The position numbers and the translations under genes are program-made. From [Clostridium] citroniae WAL-17108 (GTDB lineage Bacteria; Bacillota; Clostridia; Lachnospirales; Lachnospiraceae): DNA of 64,000 nt. The stretch's first letter is position 1. Each line of letters starts with the position of its first letter. The notes under the pieces are model-generated. The model searched no databases, was not told the origin of the DNA, and worked only from the letters and a program-made list of their open reading frames with translations. The stretch is taken from NCBI RefSeq assembly GCF_000233455.1, contig NZ_JH376420.1, positions 1,446,970 to 1,510,969 on the forward strand. The letters run 5' to 3'. Shown here piece by piece: positions 33,842 through 42,114 of this stretch.

Positions 33842-35035
33842 ATGAAAACATTACAGGATTACATTGATAAGTTAAACAAGCTCAACTTTAAGGAAATGTA
33901 CGAGAACGATTTCTTCCTCACATGGGAGAAAACAGACGAAGAACTGGAAGCTGTCTGGACCGTTGCCGATGCTCTGCGCTATATGAGAGAGAACAATATT
34001 TCCACAAAGGTATTTGAGAGCGGCCTGGGTATCTCCTTATTCCGCGATAACTCCACACGTACACGTTTCTCCTTCGCTTCCGCATGTAACCTGTTAGGTC
34101 TGGAAGTTCAGGATCTGGACGAGGGCAAGAGCCAGGTAGCTCACGGCGAGACTGTTCGTGAGACAGCTAACATGATCTCCTTCATGGCTGACGTGATCGG
34201 TATCCGCGATGACATGTACATCGGCAAGGGAAATGCCTACATGCACGAAGTAGTTGACGCTGTTACTCAGGGCCACAAGGATGGTATCCTGGAGCAGAAA
34301 CCAACCCTGGTTAACTTACAGTGCGATATTGACCACCCAACACAGTGTATGGCTGATATGCTGCACATCATCCATGAGTTCGGCGGCGTAGAGAACTTAA
34401 AGGGCAAGAAGTTAGCTATGACATGGGCTTACTCTCCTTCCTACGGCAAGCCGCTCTCCGTTCCTCAGGGCGTTGTAGGCCTGATGACACGTATGGGTAT
34501 GGAAGTTGTTCTGGCTCATCCGGAAGGCTACGAGATCATGCCTGAGGTTGAGGAAGTTGCGAAAAAGAACGCTGATAAGACCGGCGGATCCTTCCGTGTA
34601 TCCCACGACATGGCTGACGCATTCAAGGATGCTGATATCGTATATCCAAAGAGCTGGGCTCCATTTGCCGCTATGGAAAAGAGAACCAATCTGTACGCAG
34701 AGGGTGATTCCGATGGCATCAAGGCTCTGGAGAAAGAACTGCTGGCTCAGAACGCAGAGCACAAAGACTGGTGCTGTACCGAAGAACTGATGAAGACCAC
34801 CAAGGACGGAAAAGCTCTGTACCTGCACTGCTTACCAGCTGACATCAATGATGTAAGCTGCAAGGACGGCGAGGTTGAGGCATCTGTATTTGACCGTTAC
34901 CGTGATCCTCTGTACAAGGAAGCCAGCTACAAGCCATATGTGATCGCTGCTATGATCATGTTAGCTAAGTTTGCAGATCCAGCTGAAATCTTAAAGAAAC
35001 TGGAAGAAAAAGGAACTCCTAGAGTATTTAAATAA
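33842..35035 (+). CDS. ygeW: YgeW-type carbamoyltransferase
   Basis: A 397-residue member of the aspartate/ornithine transcarbamylase superfamily. The phosphate-binding loop is 'STRTRFSFASACN' (about residues 63-75), and 'HPTQCMADMLHI' (about 167) is the HPxQ motif. The second domain contains 'MTWAYSPSYGKPLS' and 'HCLPADINDVSC'. The YgeW family is distinct from true OTCase. In this locus it could transfer or release the carbamoyl group from a ureido intermediate, handing carbamoyl phosphate to the next gene product. AAAGGAG lies 8 bases before the ATG. Codon use is that of a highly expressed gene. Confidence 0.9.
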   Translation: MKTLQDYIDKLNKLNFKEMYENDFFLTWEKTDEELEAVWTVADALRYMRENNISTKVFESGLGISLFRDNSTRTRFSFASACNLLGLEVQDLDEGKSQVAHGETVRETANMISFMADVIGIRDDMYIGKGNAYMHEVVDAVTQGHKDGILEQKPTLVNLQCDIDHPTQCMADMLHIIHEFGGVENLKGKKLAMTWAYSPSYGKPLSVPQGVVGLMTRMGMEVVLAHPEGYEIMPEVEEVAKKNADKTGGSFRVSHDMADAFKDADIVYPKSWAPFAAMEKRTNLYAEGDSDGIKALEKELLAQNAEHKDWCCTEELMKTTKDGKALYLHCLPADINDVSCKDGEVEASVFDRYRDPLYKEASYKPYVIAAMIMLAKFADPAEILKKLEEKGTPRVFK

Positions 35036-35062
35036 ATCCCAAACTCATTCGTAGTACATTGT

Positions 35063-35096
35063 AGGGGCTGCCGGACAACGGTCCTGCAGCCCTTTT
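35063..35096 (+). terminator. terminator or attenuator between ygeW and arcC
   Basis: GGGGCTGC/GCAGCCC stem with a TTTTT run. Read-through or a second promoter would be needed for carbamate kinase. Confidence 0.65.
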
Positions 35097-35174
35097 TGTC
35101 TCCAAAATAAGTTGTATTGTGCAAATAACAATGCGGGATACCCTCATATCCCGCCTATAAAGGGGAATTTCACT

Positions 35175-36122
35175 ATGGAAAACAAGAAAAAACGTATTGT
35201 CATCGCATTGGGCGGCAACGCTCTTGGCAACACACTTCCTGAGCAGATGATAGCTGTTAAGATTACCGCTAAAGCTATTGTGGACCTCATTGAAGAAGGT
35301 TGCGAAGTCATCGTAGCCCATGGCAATGGCCCGCAGGTGGGCATGATCAACAATGCCATGGCCGCGCTGAGCCGCGAAGACGCAAACCAGCCTAACACTC
35401 CCCTCTCCGTCTGTGTTGCAATGAGCCAGGCATATATCGGCTATGACCTTCAGAATGCACTGAGAGAGGAACTCTACAACCGCGAGATGTACAATATCCC
35501 GGTTGCTACCATGATCACACAGGTACGTGTGGATGCAGAAGATCCTGCATTTGACACTCCCAGCAAACCAATCGGCCACTTCATGACCGAGGAACAGGCC
35601 AAGATCGCATCCGAGAAATACGGATACATCATGAAGGAGGACGCAGGACGCGGTTACCGGCGTGTGGTCGCTTCTCCAAAGCCTGCTGAAATTGTTGAAA
35701 TCGGCGCTATCCGCTCCCTGGTTGACTCGGGTCAGCTTGTCATCGCATGCGGCGGCGGCGGAATCCCGGTTACCCGTCAGGGCAACCATTTAAAGGGCGC
35801 CAGCGCCGTTATCGACAAGGACTTTGCCAGTGAACTGTTAGCAGAGGAACTGAACGCTGATTTCTTAATCATCCTCACTGCAGTGGAAAAGGTAGCTATC
35901 AACTTCGGAAAACCGGAAGAAAAGTGGTTGGATAATCTCACACCGGACCAGGCCCATGTATACATGGAAGAGGGACATTTTGCCCCCGGCTCCATGCTGC
36001 CAAAGGTTCAGGCCGCTGTGAAATTCGCAGAGTCCAAAGATGGACGTACTGCACTCATAACCTTGCTTGAAAAAGCAAAAGAGGGAATCCAAGGACTGAC
36101 CGGAACTCACATTCATCAATAA
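35175..36122 (+). CDS. arcC: carbamate kinase
   Basis: A 315-residue carbamate kinase that makes ATP from carbamoyl phosphate. The N-terminus 'RIVIALGGNALG' is the family signature, and 'VEEGCEVIVAHGNGPQVG' and 'VIACGGGGIPV' (about residue 195) are conserved. It is the energy-yielding step of ureide catabolism. I use ATG 35175 (AAAGGGG upstream); the frame upstream to 35112 is not used. The NCS2 permease follows after 20 bases. Confidence 0.93.
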   Translation: MENKKKRIVIALGGNALGNTLPEQMIAVKITAKAIVDLIEEGCEVIVAHGNGPQVGMINNAMAALSREDANQPNTPLSVCVAMSQAYIGYDLQNALREELYNREMYNIPVATMITQVRVDAEDPAFDTPSKPIGHFMTEEQAKIASEKYGYIMKEDAGRGYRRVVASPKPAEIVEIGAIRSLVDSGQLVIACGGGGIPVTRQGNHLKGASAVIDKDFASELLAEELNADFLIILTAVEKVAINFGKPEEKWLDNLTPDQAHVYMEEGHFAPGSMLPKVQAAVKFAESKDGRTALITLLEKAKEGIQGLTGTHIHQ

Positions 36123-36142
36123 TCCTAAGGAGGAACTCATAT

Positions 36143-37513
36143 ATGAATCAGGCCGGTAATCAATCAGCTTTATTTGACTATTATGGAAAACCCAGTTTTT
36201 CTCAGGCATTCCCACTTGCAATGCAGCATGTGGTGGCCGCAATCGTGGGGTGCGTAACCCCCGCCATTATCGTATCAGGAGCAGCAGGGTTAGATCCCAC
36301 TGATAAAGTTTTTTTAATCCAGGCAGCCCTAGTAGTTGCAGGTTTATCCACTCTTTTACAGCTTTTTCCAATTGGAAACAAAAACAGCCTCCATATAGGA
36401 GCCGCTCTTCCGGTCATCATGGGTGTAAGTTTTGCTTATGTCCCCAGTATGCAGGCCATTGCAGGCCATGAAAGCGGACTGGGGGTTCCGATGATATTAG
36501 GCGCCCAGATTGTCGGCGGCATAGTGGCAATTATTGTTGGCTTTTCTATTAAAAAGATACGTAAGCTGTTCCCGCCGTTGATCGCTGGTACGGTTGTATT
36601 CACCATTGGTCTTTCCTTATATCCCACTGCTGTCAACTACATGGCAGGCGGAGCAGGCAAACCTCTGGCAAGCGAGATCGGCAAACTGGGCTTTGGCTCA
36701 TGGCAGAACTGGACAACTGCGTTGATTACTTTAGCCGTAGTTACCGTTTTAAATCATTACACCAAAGGCATATTAAAGCTGGCTTCCATCCTCATTGGCG
36801 TTATCGTTGGTTACGTTGTTGCCCTGGGCTTTGGACTGGTTGACTTTAGCGGCGTTGCAACAGCCGGACTTTTCCAGTTCCCAACCCCGCTGCACTTTGG
36901 AGTTGTATTTGACCCATCTTCCTGCGTTGCCATCGGTCTTTTATTTGCCATCAACTCGATCCAGGCAATCGGTGACTTTTCCGCAACCACCACCGGCTCC
37001 ATGGACCGTATGCCGGAGGACAAGGAGCTTCAGGGAGGTATTGTGGGTTACGGTATCTCCAATATCATAGGCGCTGTGCTGGGCGGACTTCCAACCGCCA
37101 CCTACAGCCAGAACGTAGGAATTGTAGTAACCACCAAGGTAATCAACCGCATCGTTCTTGGAATGGCAGCCGTCATCCTGCTGGTTGCAGGCCTGATTCC
37201 CAAGTTCTCAGCTATTTTAACCACCATTCCCCAGTGTGTACTGGGCGGCGCAACCATCACAGTATTTGCATCCATTGCCATGACCGGTATCAAATTAGTC
37301 ATGACAGAGGACATGAATTACCGCAACACCTCAATCGTAGGCCTTTCCGTTGCATTAGGAATGGGCGTTACACAGGCAGCCAATTCCCTGGCAGCATTCC
37401 CTGACTGGGCCACCACCATTTTTGGCAAGTCCCCTGTTGTGGTTGCAACCTGTGTGGCAATCCTGCTGAATGTAATCCTTCCAAAGGAGAATGCAGCGGC
37501 TAAAAAGAATTAA
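36143..37513 (+). CDS. NCS2-family uracil/xanthine/urate permease
   Basis: A 456-residue transporter with about 12-14 helices. The NCS2 signature is in the second half ('ATYSQNVGIVVTTKVINR', about residues 315-332, matching the Q-N-x-G-x-x-x-x-T motif), and 'FAINSIQAIGDFSATT' (about 265) holds the substrate-site Glu/Asp-type residues, here with Asp in place of the more usual Glu. It likely imports xanthine or urate for this locus. Strong AAGGAGG precedes the ATG; a strong terminator follows. Specificity needs experiment. Confidence 0.9.
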   Translation: MNQAGNQSALFDYYGKPSFSQAFPLAMQHVVAAIVGCVTPAIIVSGAAGLDPTDKVFLIQAALVVAGLSTLLQLFPIGNKNSLHIGAALPVIMGVSFAYVPSMQAIAGHESGLGVPMILGAQIVGGIVAIIVGFSIKKIRKLFPPLIAGTVVFTIGLSLYPTAVNYMAGGAGKPLASEIGKLGFGSWQNWTTALITLAVVTVLNHYTKGILKLASILIGVIVGYVVALGFGLVDFSGVATAGLFQFPTPLHFGVVFDPSSCVAIGLLFAINSIQAIGDFSATTTGSMDRMPEDKELQGGIVGYGISNIIGAVLGGLPTATYSQNVGIVVTTKVINRIVLGMAAVILLVAGLIPKFSAILTTIPQCVLGGATITVFASIAMTGIKLVMTEDMNYRNTSIVGLSVALGMGVTQAANSLAAFPDWATTIFGKSPVVVATCVAILLNVILPKENAAAKKN

Positions 37514-37542
37514 TCCTCATAATTGTAATGGTGATATATGAT

Positions 37543-37590
37543 AAGAAAAATGCCTCCGGCCTGATCTGCACGGCCGGGGGCATTTTTCTT
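37543..37590 (+). terminator. terminator of the plus-strand purine operon
   Basis: AAGAAAAATGCC..CCGGCC / GGCCGG..GGCATTTTTCTT, with T-rich sequence after it. Confidence 0.85.
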
Positions 37591-37652
37591 GTTCTTTTTC
37601 CCATTTTTCCTATACTGCCTACTTTTCCTATACTGCAGCCATTGCAGCCACA

Positions 37653-38534
37653 TCACCCCTTTGGCGCAGTTCGCTTTTCCATCACGCTAACCACCACTCC
37701 CACGCAGATCAGCACACCGCCCACCACAAAATTCCAGGTAAGCACTTCGTGGAGAAGCAGCACTCCCAGGATGGATGAAGTCAGGGGCTGAAGAGGATAA
37801 AACATGGAGCACACGCTGGCATCCAGAAGCTTAAGGGCCATATTCCACAGTGTATGGGCCACTGCTGTTCCCACCACTCCCAGGTAGATACAGGACAGAA
37901 CCGCTGTCCTGTTAATAACAGGAGGCTGCCCCATTGATTCCACAATGGCCGCGGGAACGGTGAAAATAAGGGCGATCCCCAACCCATAGAGGGCGATCTG
38001 TACCGGGTCATATCCGCCTGAAACCTTTCTGATAGCCACGGAAGCTGTGGACCACAACAGGACGGAGCACACAGAGGCCAGAACCCCTGCCATACTGATA
38101 GAGCCTCCTCCAATCCCCAGGATGATATATACGCCCACAATGGATATGCAGATGCTTACAATATGCTTTTTCTGTATCTTCTCCTTGAGGAAAATGGCTG
38201 CCAGCAGAGAGATGGTAATGGGGTTCATTCCATTGATCAGAGATGCCAGGGACGCGTCCAGCAGTTTTGTCCCCACCAGCTGGCATGTGATGGAAACAAA
38301 ATAGCCCAGACCGCCCACGATCCAGATATATTTCCAGTGTCCCCTTTCTATGGGGCGCCTTGTTTTTCTAACCTTCAGCAGAATGCATAAAGCCGCTCCC
38401 GCAACCACGTAACGGACACAGAGCACCGTTACCGGTCCCATGGTTTCCAGGGCATATTTGCTGGCTATGTATACGCTTCCCCAGATAAAAGTGGTAATCA
38501 CCAGGTATAGATAACCGATTCGGTTTTTCATCAT
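37653..38534 (-). CDS. EamA/DMT-family transporter
   Basis: A 293-residue protein with ten predicted helices as two EamA repeats ('YLVITTFIWGSVYIASKYAL' starts repeat one; the second begins around residue 150 with 'VLASVCSVLLWSTASVAIRK'). Such proteins export amino acids, metabolites or drugs. AGGAG lies 6 bases upstream of the ATG. Located between the purine locus and the SIMPL lipoprotein gene, with no clear link to either. Confidence 0.85.
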   Translation of the reverse strand: MMKNRIGYLYLVITTFIWGSVYIASKYALETMGPVTVLCVRYVVAGAALCILLKVRKTRRPIERGHWKYIWIVGGLGYFVSITCQLVGTKLLDASLASLINGMNPITISLLAAIFLKEKIQKKHIVSICISIVGVYIILGIGGGSISMAGVLASVCSVLLWSTASVAIRKVSGGYDPVQIALYGLGIALIFTVPAAIVESMGQPPVINRTAVLSCIYLGVVGTAVAHTLWNMALKLLDASVCSMFYPLQPLTSSILGVLLLHEVLTWNFVVGGVLICVGVVVSVMEKRTAPKG

Positions 38535-38615
38535 TTACTCTCCTGTCCCCTGATTGATATGATCCAGGGCCAACATTGTAAATCATAATATATTTGCTGG
38601 AAAATATCAATATAA

Positions 38616-38648
38616 AACAGCGCCAGAAAAATCGTTTCCAGCGCTGTT
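38616..38648 (-). terminator. terminator of the SIMPL lipoprotein gene
   Basis: AACAGCGC/GCGCTGTT stem with TTTTATATT on the minus strand. Confidence 0.7.
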
Positions 38649-38660
38649 ATTTTTATCAGA

Positions 38661-39434
38661 TTACTGAATCTCGTAATCCACTGTCACCTGGGCCTCCACA
38701 CTGACCTCACCGGGCATGACCGCCATATCTGCTGCGGCAGCCATGGTCTCCGCTTTTGCGGCACCGGCTCCGCTGAAGGATGAATTTCTCACATAGGGGT
38801 CATATCCAAACTCCTCCACATGGGCAACGCCCACAATGCTCTTCCCGCTGGCTTCTGCCAGCGCATCCGCCTTGGCCTTTGCCACGGCCATGGCTCCTTT
38901 TAAAGCCTCCTGGTAGCTTGCATCATAGTTGCTGGAGAAATAGCTCACTGAATCGATTCCGTTCACTCCTGCTGCCACTGATTCGGATATAATGGTTCCT
39001 GCCTTGTCAATGGGGATATTCGACACGGTCAAACGGGTGGTCATCTCATACCCGGTCACCTCTTTATTGGATGAATTCCAGTCATAGATAGGATTCAGGC
39101 CGTAGGAAGAGGTCTGGATGGACTTTTCCTCCACGCCCAGGGACTTTAATGTCTCAATGGCCGCACTTAAATCTTTGTTGTTCTGCTCCTGGCACGCTGC
39201 CGCCGTATCCTTGCTGCTGTAAATGGAATATTCGATCTCCGCCATGTCCGGCACTACCTTTACCTCTTCCCTGCCTGTGACCGTGATCTTATTGCCGGTA
39301 CTGTCCACGTTCTGTACCTTTAAAGTATCCGGGAACTGTGTCCCGGCTGCACAGCCTCCCAGGCCAAAGGTCACCGCTGCCATAGCTGCTGTCAATCCTG
39401 CCGCATATGCTGTTTTCTTCATGTTCATTTTCAT
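38661..39434 (-). CDS. SIMPL (DUF541) domain lipoprotein
   Basis: A 257-residue exported protein: signal peptide with lipobox (VTFGLGGC, Cys about 28), followed by one SIMPL domain ('VTGREEVKVVPDMAEIEYSIYS' near residue 50; 'TMAAAADMAVMPGEVSVEAQVTVDYEI' at the C-terminus). Family members lie on the cell surface and are linked to stress tolerance and signalling; function is not defined. GGGAGG is close to the ATG. It ends in an intrinsic terminator. Confidence 0.85.
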   Translation of the reverse strand: MKMNMKKTAYAAGLTAAMAAVTFGLGGCAAGTQFPDTLKVQNVDSTGNKITVTGREEVKVVPDMAEIEYSIYSSKDTAAACQEQNNKDLSAAIETLKSLGVEEKSIQTSSYGLNPIYDWNSSNKEVTGYEMTTRLTVSNIPIDKAGTIISESVAAGVNGIDSVSYFSSNYDASYQEALKGAMAVAKAKADALAEASGKSIVGVAHVEEFGYDPYVRNSSFSGAGAAKAETMAAAADMAVMPGEVSVEAQVTVDYEIQ

Positions 39435-39581
39435 AATTACCTCCCTTTCTTCCGGTTGACGAAAGATATTATCTGTTATCCCTATATTACCAGAAAGTGG
39501 AGATGATGGTATTTCTTTTCTCTTAAATAATAGGTGGATTTTGTTTACAAAGTTTCTACGAATTTATTTCGCCGGCCGCCC

Positions 39582-39610
39582 TTGACAGTTACCACAGAAA
39601 CTGCTATTAT
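39582..39610 (+). promoter_or_regulatory. ssrA promoter
   Basis: Consensus TTGACA (39582-39587), 17 bases, TATTAT (39605-39610), about 55 bases before the mature 5' end of tmRNA. Confidence 0.85.
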
Positions 39611-39664
39611 GTAGGAAGCGCACGATTCGTTAGCATACCAGTCCTATGTATTTCTGATCATTCA

Positions 39665-40001
39665 GGGGTTGTACTGGTTTCGACGGGGGTCATGCAGCTG
39701 GTGAAGCTATCCCCATGCGATGGGTTAAATGGCAAAAATAAATATAAACGCTAACGACGAATTAGCTTACGCTGCCTAATGGCAGCTGTCAGCCTTAGAG
39801 CACTCACACTTTAAGAACCTGGCATCGACTATGTGAGAAACGACTTATGCAAAGCTTTGAGCATAGGGTCGTATCATGAAGCTACTAAAGCCATCCGGGT
39901 GTCCTTTCTCTGATGGTGGAGGGAATGTCAAATAAAGGACTATGATAGTAGAAGAACAGGGAATTGGTTTTCGGACAGGGGTTCGATTCCCCTCAGCTCC
40001 A
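39665..40001 (+). ncRNA. ssrA: tmRNA (ssrA)
   Basis: Rescues stalled ribosomes. The 5' end GGGGTTGTACTGGTTTCGAC and the 3' T-arm/acceptor GGTTCGATTCCCCTCAGCTCC pair to form the tRNA-like acceptor (7 bp with two G-U pairs). CCA is not encoded. The tag frame begins GCA AAA ATA AAT in the first third and ends GCT GCC TAA, giving AKININANDELAYAA. A promoter and a terminator flank the gene. Confidence 0.95.
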
Positions 40002-40009
40002 TGCTGGAT

Positions 40010-40057
40010 AATGTCGGATAATCCTTATTTTATAAGGGTTTCCGGCATTTTCTTTTT
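40010..40057 (+). terminator. ssrA terminator
   Basis: AATGTCGGATAATCCTTA pairs with TATAAGGGTTTCCGGCATT; TTCTTTTT follows. Confidence 0.85.
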
Positions 40058-40128
40058 AGAAGGAGCATTACTGGCATGTCTGTTGTGTGAGTAGATTCCA
40101 GATTCCTTCATTACTCCCGATCACGATT

Positions 40129-40296
40129 CTATTCTTCCTCCACAAACTCTACAATATCTTGAAGCTCACATTTAATGATCCTGCATAGCTTTTCAGCTGT
40201 AAGCATGGTTATATTTTGATTATGTTTCAAATTATAAATCATCCGACTGTCAATCCCTTTTTTGATCAATTGATATATCCCCCTGTTTCTAAGCAC
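40129..40296 (-). pseudogene. XRE-family HTH regulator remnant
   Basis: A short frame ending at TAG 40129-40131 encodes KKGIDSRMIYNLKHNQNIT, then a second helix with TAEKLCRIIKC and DIVEFVEEE, which is the C-terminal two thirds of a Cro/XRE-type HTH protein (helix 3 and 4 plus tail). The N-terminal ~10-15 residues expected for the family are missing; the frame begins directly at the end of the ABC permease gene. A GTG at about 40296 with AGGA upstream could still start a ~55-residue protein. Truncation by the neighbouring AT-rich block is the likely explanation. Confidence 0.5.
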
Positions 40297-40298
40297 AC

Positions 40299-41141
40299 CT
40301 ATCCTTTAACGGACCCTGCAGTTAACCCTTCTATCATATATTTCTGGGCAACAGAAAATAGTAGTATTGTGGGTATTAATGCCATTACTGTTCCAGCTGC
40401 CATTTCTCCCCATTTTATGTCGTACTTCAAAATCAAAGCATTTAACCCTACCGGGATTGTTTTATACTTATCCTTATCAATAAACATGATTGCCATAAAT
40501 AACTCATTCCAGGAATTAATAAAGGCAAATATAAATGTTGCTGCAATTCCTGGTTTCATAACAGGTATGATAATCTTTCTTAGTGCCGCACCATAGCTGC
40601 AACCATCAATCCATGCTGCTTCTTCTAATGTTGAAGAAATTCCGTCAAAAAAACCTCTTAATGTAACCACCGAAAACGGAATCATCATATTTGTATACAA
40701 CAATGCCATCACCCATATATTATTTAGCATATGGTGTTTTGAAAGCATTTGATATAACGATGGCAACATTATAAACGTGGGAATCATCTGCGTAATTAGA
40801 TAAAATAACAACAATGGACTTTTCAACCTGAATTTAAATCTTGAAAGAATGTAACCCGCACCAATTCCAATCATACTCGCAAAGGTTGCTGCAACAGTTG
40901 ACACCAAAAGGGAATTACTCATATACCTTCCAAAATTGCCTTTCCATAACATTGAAATATAATTAGCCAGGCTGGGCTTTTGTGGTAAATATTGAACCGG
41001 AAATGCATAAATCTCTGCCTGACTGCCCTTTAATGAAGTCACCAGCATCCAAAAAAAGGGGAACATGACAATTACCAAAAATAATAATAAAACGCCATAT
41101 TTAAAAAAATCCAGAATAAACTTACTATATTTTCTATCCAT
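40299..41141 (-). CDS. CUT1-type ABC transporter permease (MalG-like)
   Basis: A 280-residue inner-membrane permease with six helices. The EAA loop that contacts the ATPase is 'EEAAWIDGCSYGAALRKIIIPVMKPG' (about residues 177-202). The C-terminus ends KYMIEGLTAGSVKG, typical for MalG homologues. It lies 3 bases after the partner permease gene. Substrate is a sugar or sugar conjugate by family; unknown here. The gene is visibly more AT-rich than the genes beyond ssrA. No ATPase gene accompanies it, so a shared MsiK-like ATPase must serve it. Confidence 0.9.
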   Translation of the reverse strand: MDRKYSKFILDFFKYGVLLLFLVIVMFPFFWMLVTSLKGSQAEIYAFPVQYLPQKPSLANYISMLWKGNFGRYMSNSLLVSTVAATFASMIGIGAGYILSRFKFRLKSPLLLFYLITQMIPTFIMLPSLYQMLSKHHMLNNIWVMALLYTNMMIPFSVVTLRGFFDGISSTLEEAAWIDGCSYGAALRKIIIPVMKPGIAATFIFAFINSWNELFMAIMFIDKDKYKTIPVGLNALILKYDIKWGEMAAGTVMALIPTILLFSVAQKYMIEGLTAGSVKG

Positions 41142-41144
41142 GCC

Positions 41145-42050
41145 TTAATCCTCCGAATTTATGCGCTTAGTGGCTATTAAGTAGATTATGGTAAAGATGA
41201 TCAAGAATAAAATGGATAATAATCCAACAGAAGAAGCTAAACCATAATCCAAACTCTGGACCAATTGCATCATATACGAAGTGACAATATGGGACGAACC
41301 AGCTGGCCCACCTTGTGTCATTGAATATATTAAATCGGGAAAATTAAAAATCCATATTGTCCTCATTAATACAGTCAGCAATAAAACGGATTGAATGGAT
41401 GGCACTGTGATATTCCAGAACTTTCCAAATGCGCTGGCACCGTCCACACTGGCTGCCTCATATAAATCTTCGGAGACGCCTCTTAATGCTGCGGTAATCA
41501 TAATTGTAAAAAATGGAACTCCATACCATATATTGGCTACAATACAAGATAATAAAGCTGTATTTTTATCGGCCAACCATCCAATCGGCTCACTTATAAT
41601 TCCTATACGGCTTAGAATATCGTTAATCACACCTGATGTACCATTAAACATCCATCGCCATATAATACCAATGACAAATCCCGAAACAGCCCAGGGAAAG
41701 AATACTAAACCCTGATAAATTCCGGATCCCTTGAACTTTTTCTTGAGTAAAAGAGCAACACCAAAACCGATCAAAAACTGAAAAAGCAATGAAACGCAAA
41801 CCCACTTTACAGTATTTCCTAATATCACATAAAACGAATTACTCGCATTCGGCATAAACAATTTTTTAAAATTACCGAATCCGATCCATCGGATATTTCC
41901 TATATCCATAAGATTATAGCTTTGAAAAGCCATAATACTTCCTTTAATCATTGGATAATATGTAAAAATCATTGGAAGAACAATAGAAGGGATAAGTAAT
42001 AGGATAATGTACGCTCTTTTTTTCCGTTCCATTTTACCAATACCATTCAT
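41145..42050 (-). CDS. CUT1-type ABC transporter permease (MalF-like)
   Basis: A 301-residue permease with six helices and the EAA loop 'YEAASVDGASAFGKFWNITVPSI' (about residues 193-215). 'FFPWAVSGFVIGIIWRWMF' is typical for the family. It has AAGGAGA before ATG. It pairs with the downstream permease and the upstream binding protein as one transporter. Confidence 0.9.
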   Translation of the reverse strand: MNGIGKMERKKRAYIILLLIPSIVLPMIFTYYPMIKGSIMAFQSYNLMDIGNIRWIGFGNFKKLFMPNASNSFYVILGNTVKWVCVSLLFQFLIGFGVALLLKKKFKGSGIYQGLVFFPWAVSGFVIGIIWRWMFNGTSGVINDILSRIGIISEPIGWLADKNTALLSCIVANIWYGVPFFTIMITAALRGVSEDLYEAASVDGASAFGKFWNITVPSIQSVLLLTVLMRTIWIFNFPDLIYSMTQGGPAGSSHIVTSYMMQLVQSLDYGLASSVGLLSILFLIIFTIIYLIATKRINSED

Positions 42051-42079
42051 CTTTTCCGTATCTCCTTTTTCCTATATGA

Positions 42080-42104
42080 GGGAGAGGTAATTTTCACCTC
42101 TCCC
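42080..42104 (-). other. hairpin between binding-protein and permease genes
   Basis: Perfect 9-bp stem GGGAGAGGT with its complement, followed by GGAAAAAGGAG. Such hairpins after binding-protein genes commonly stabilise the upstream mRNA and raise its yield relative to the permeases. Confidence 0.55.
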
Positions 42105-42114
42105 GGGTTTATGT

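Noticed and set aside
39665..40130. Phage or ICE attachment site at the tmRNA 3' end.
   Set aside because: I found no second copy of the ssrA 3' segment and no integrase in the window.
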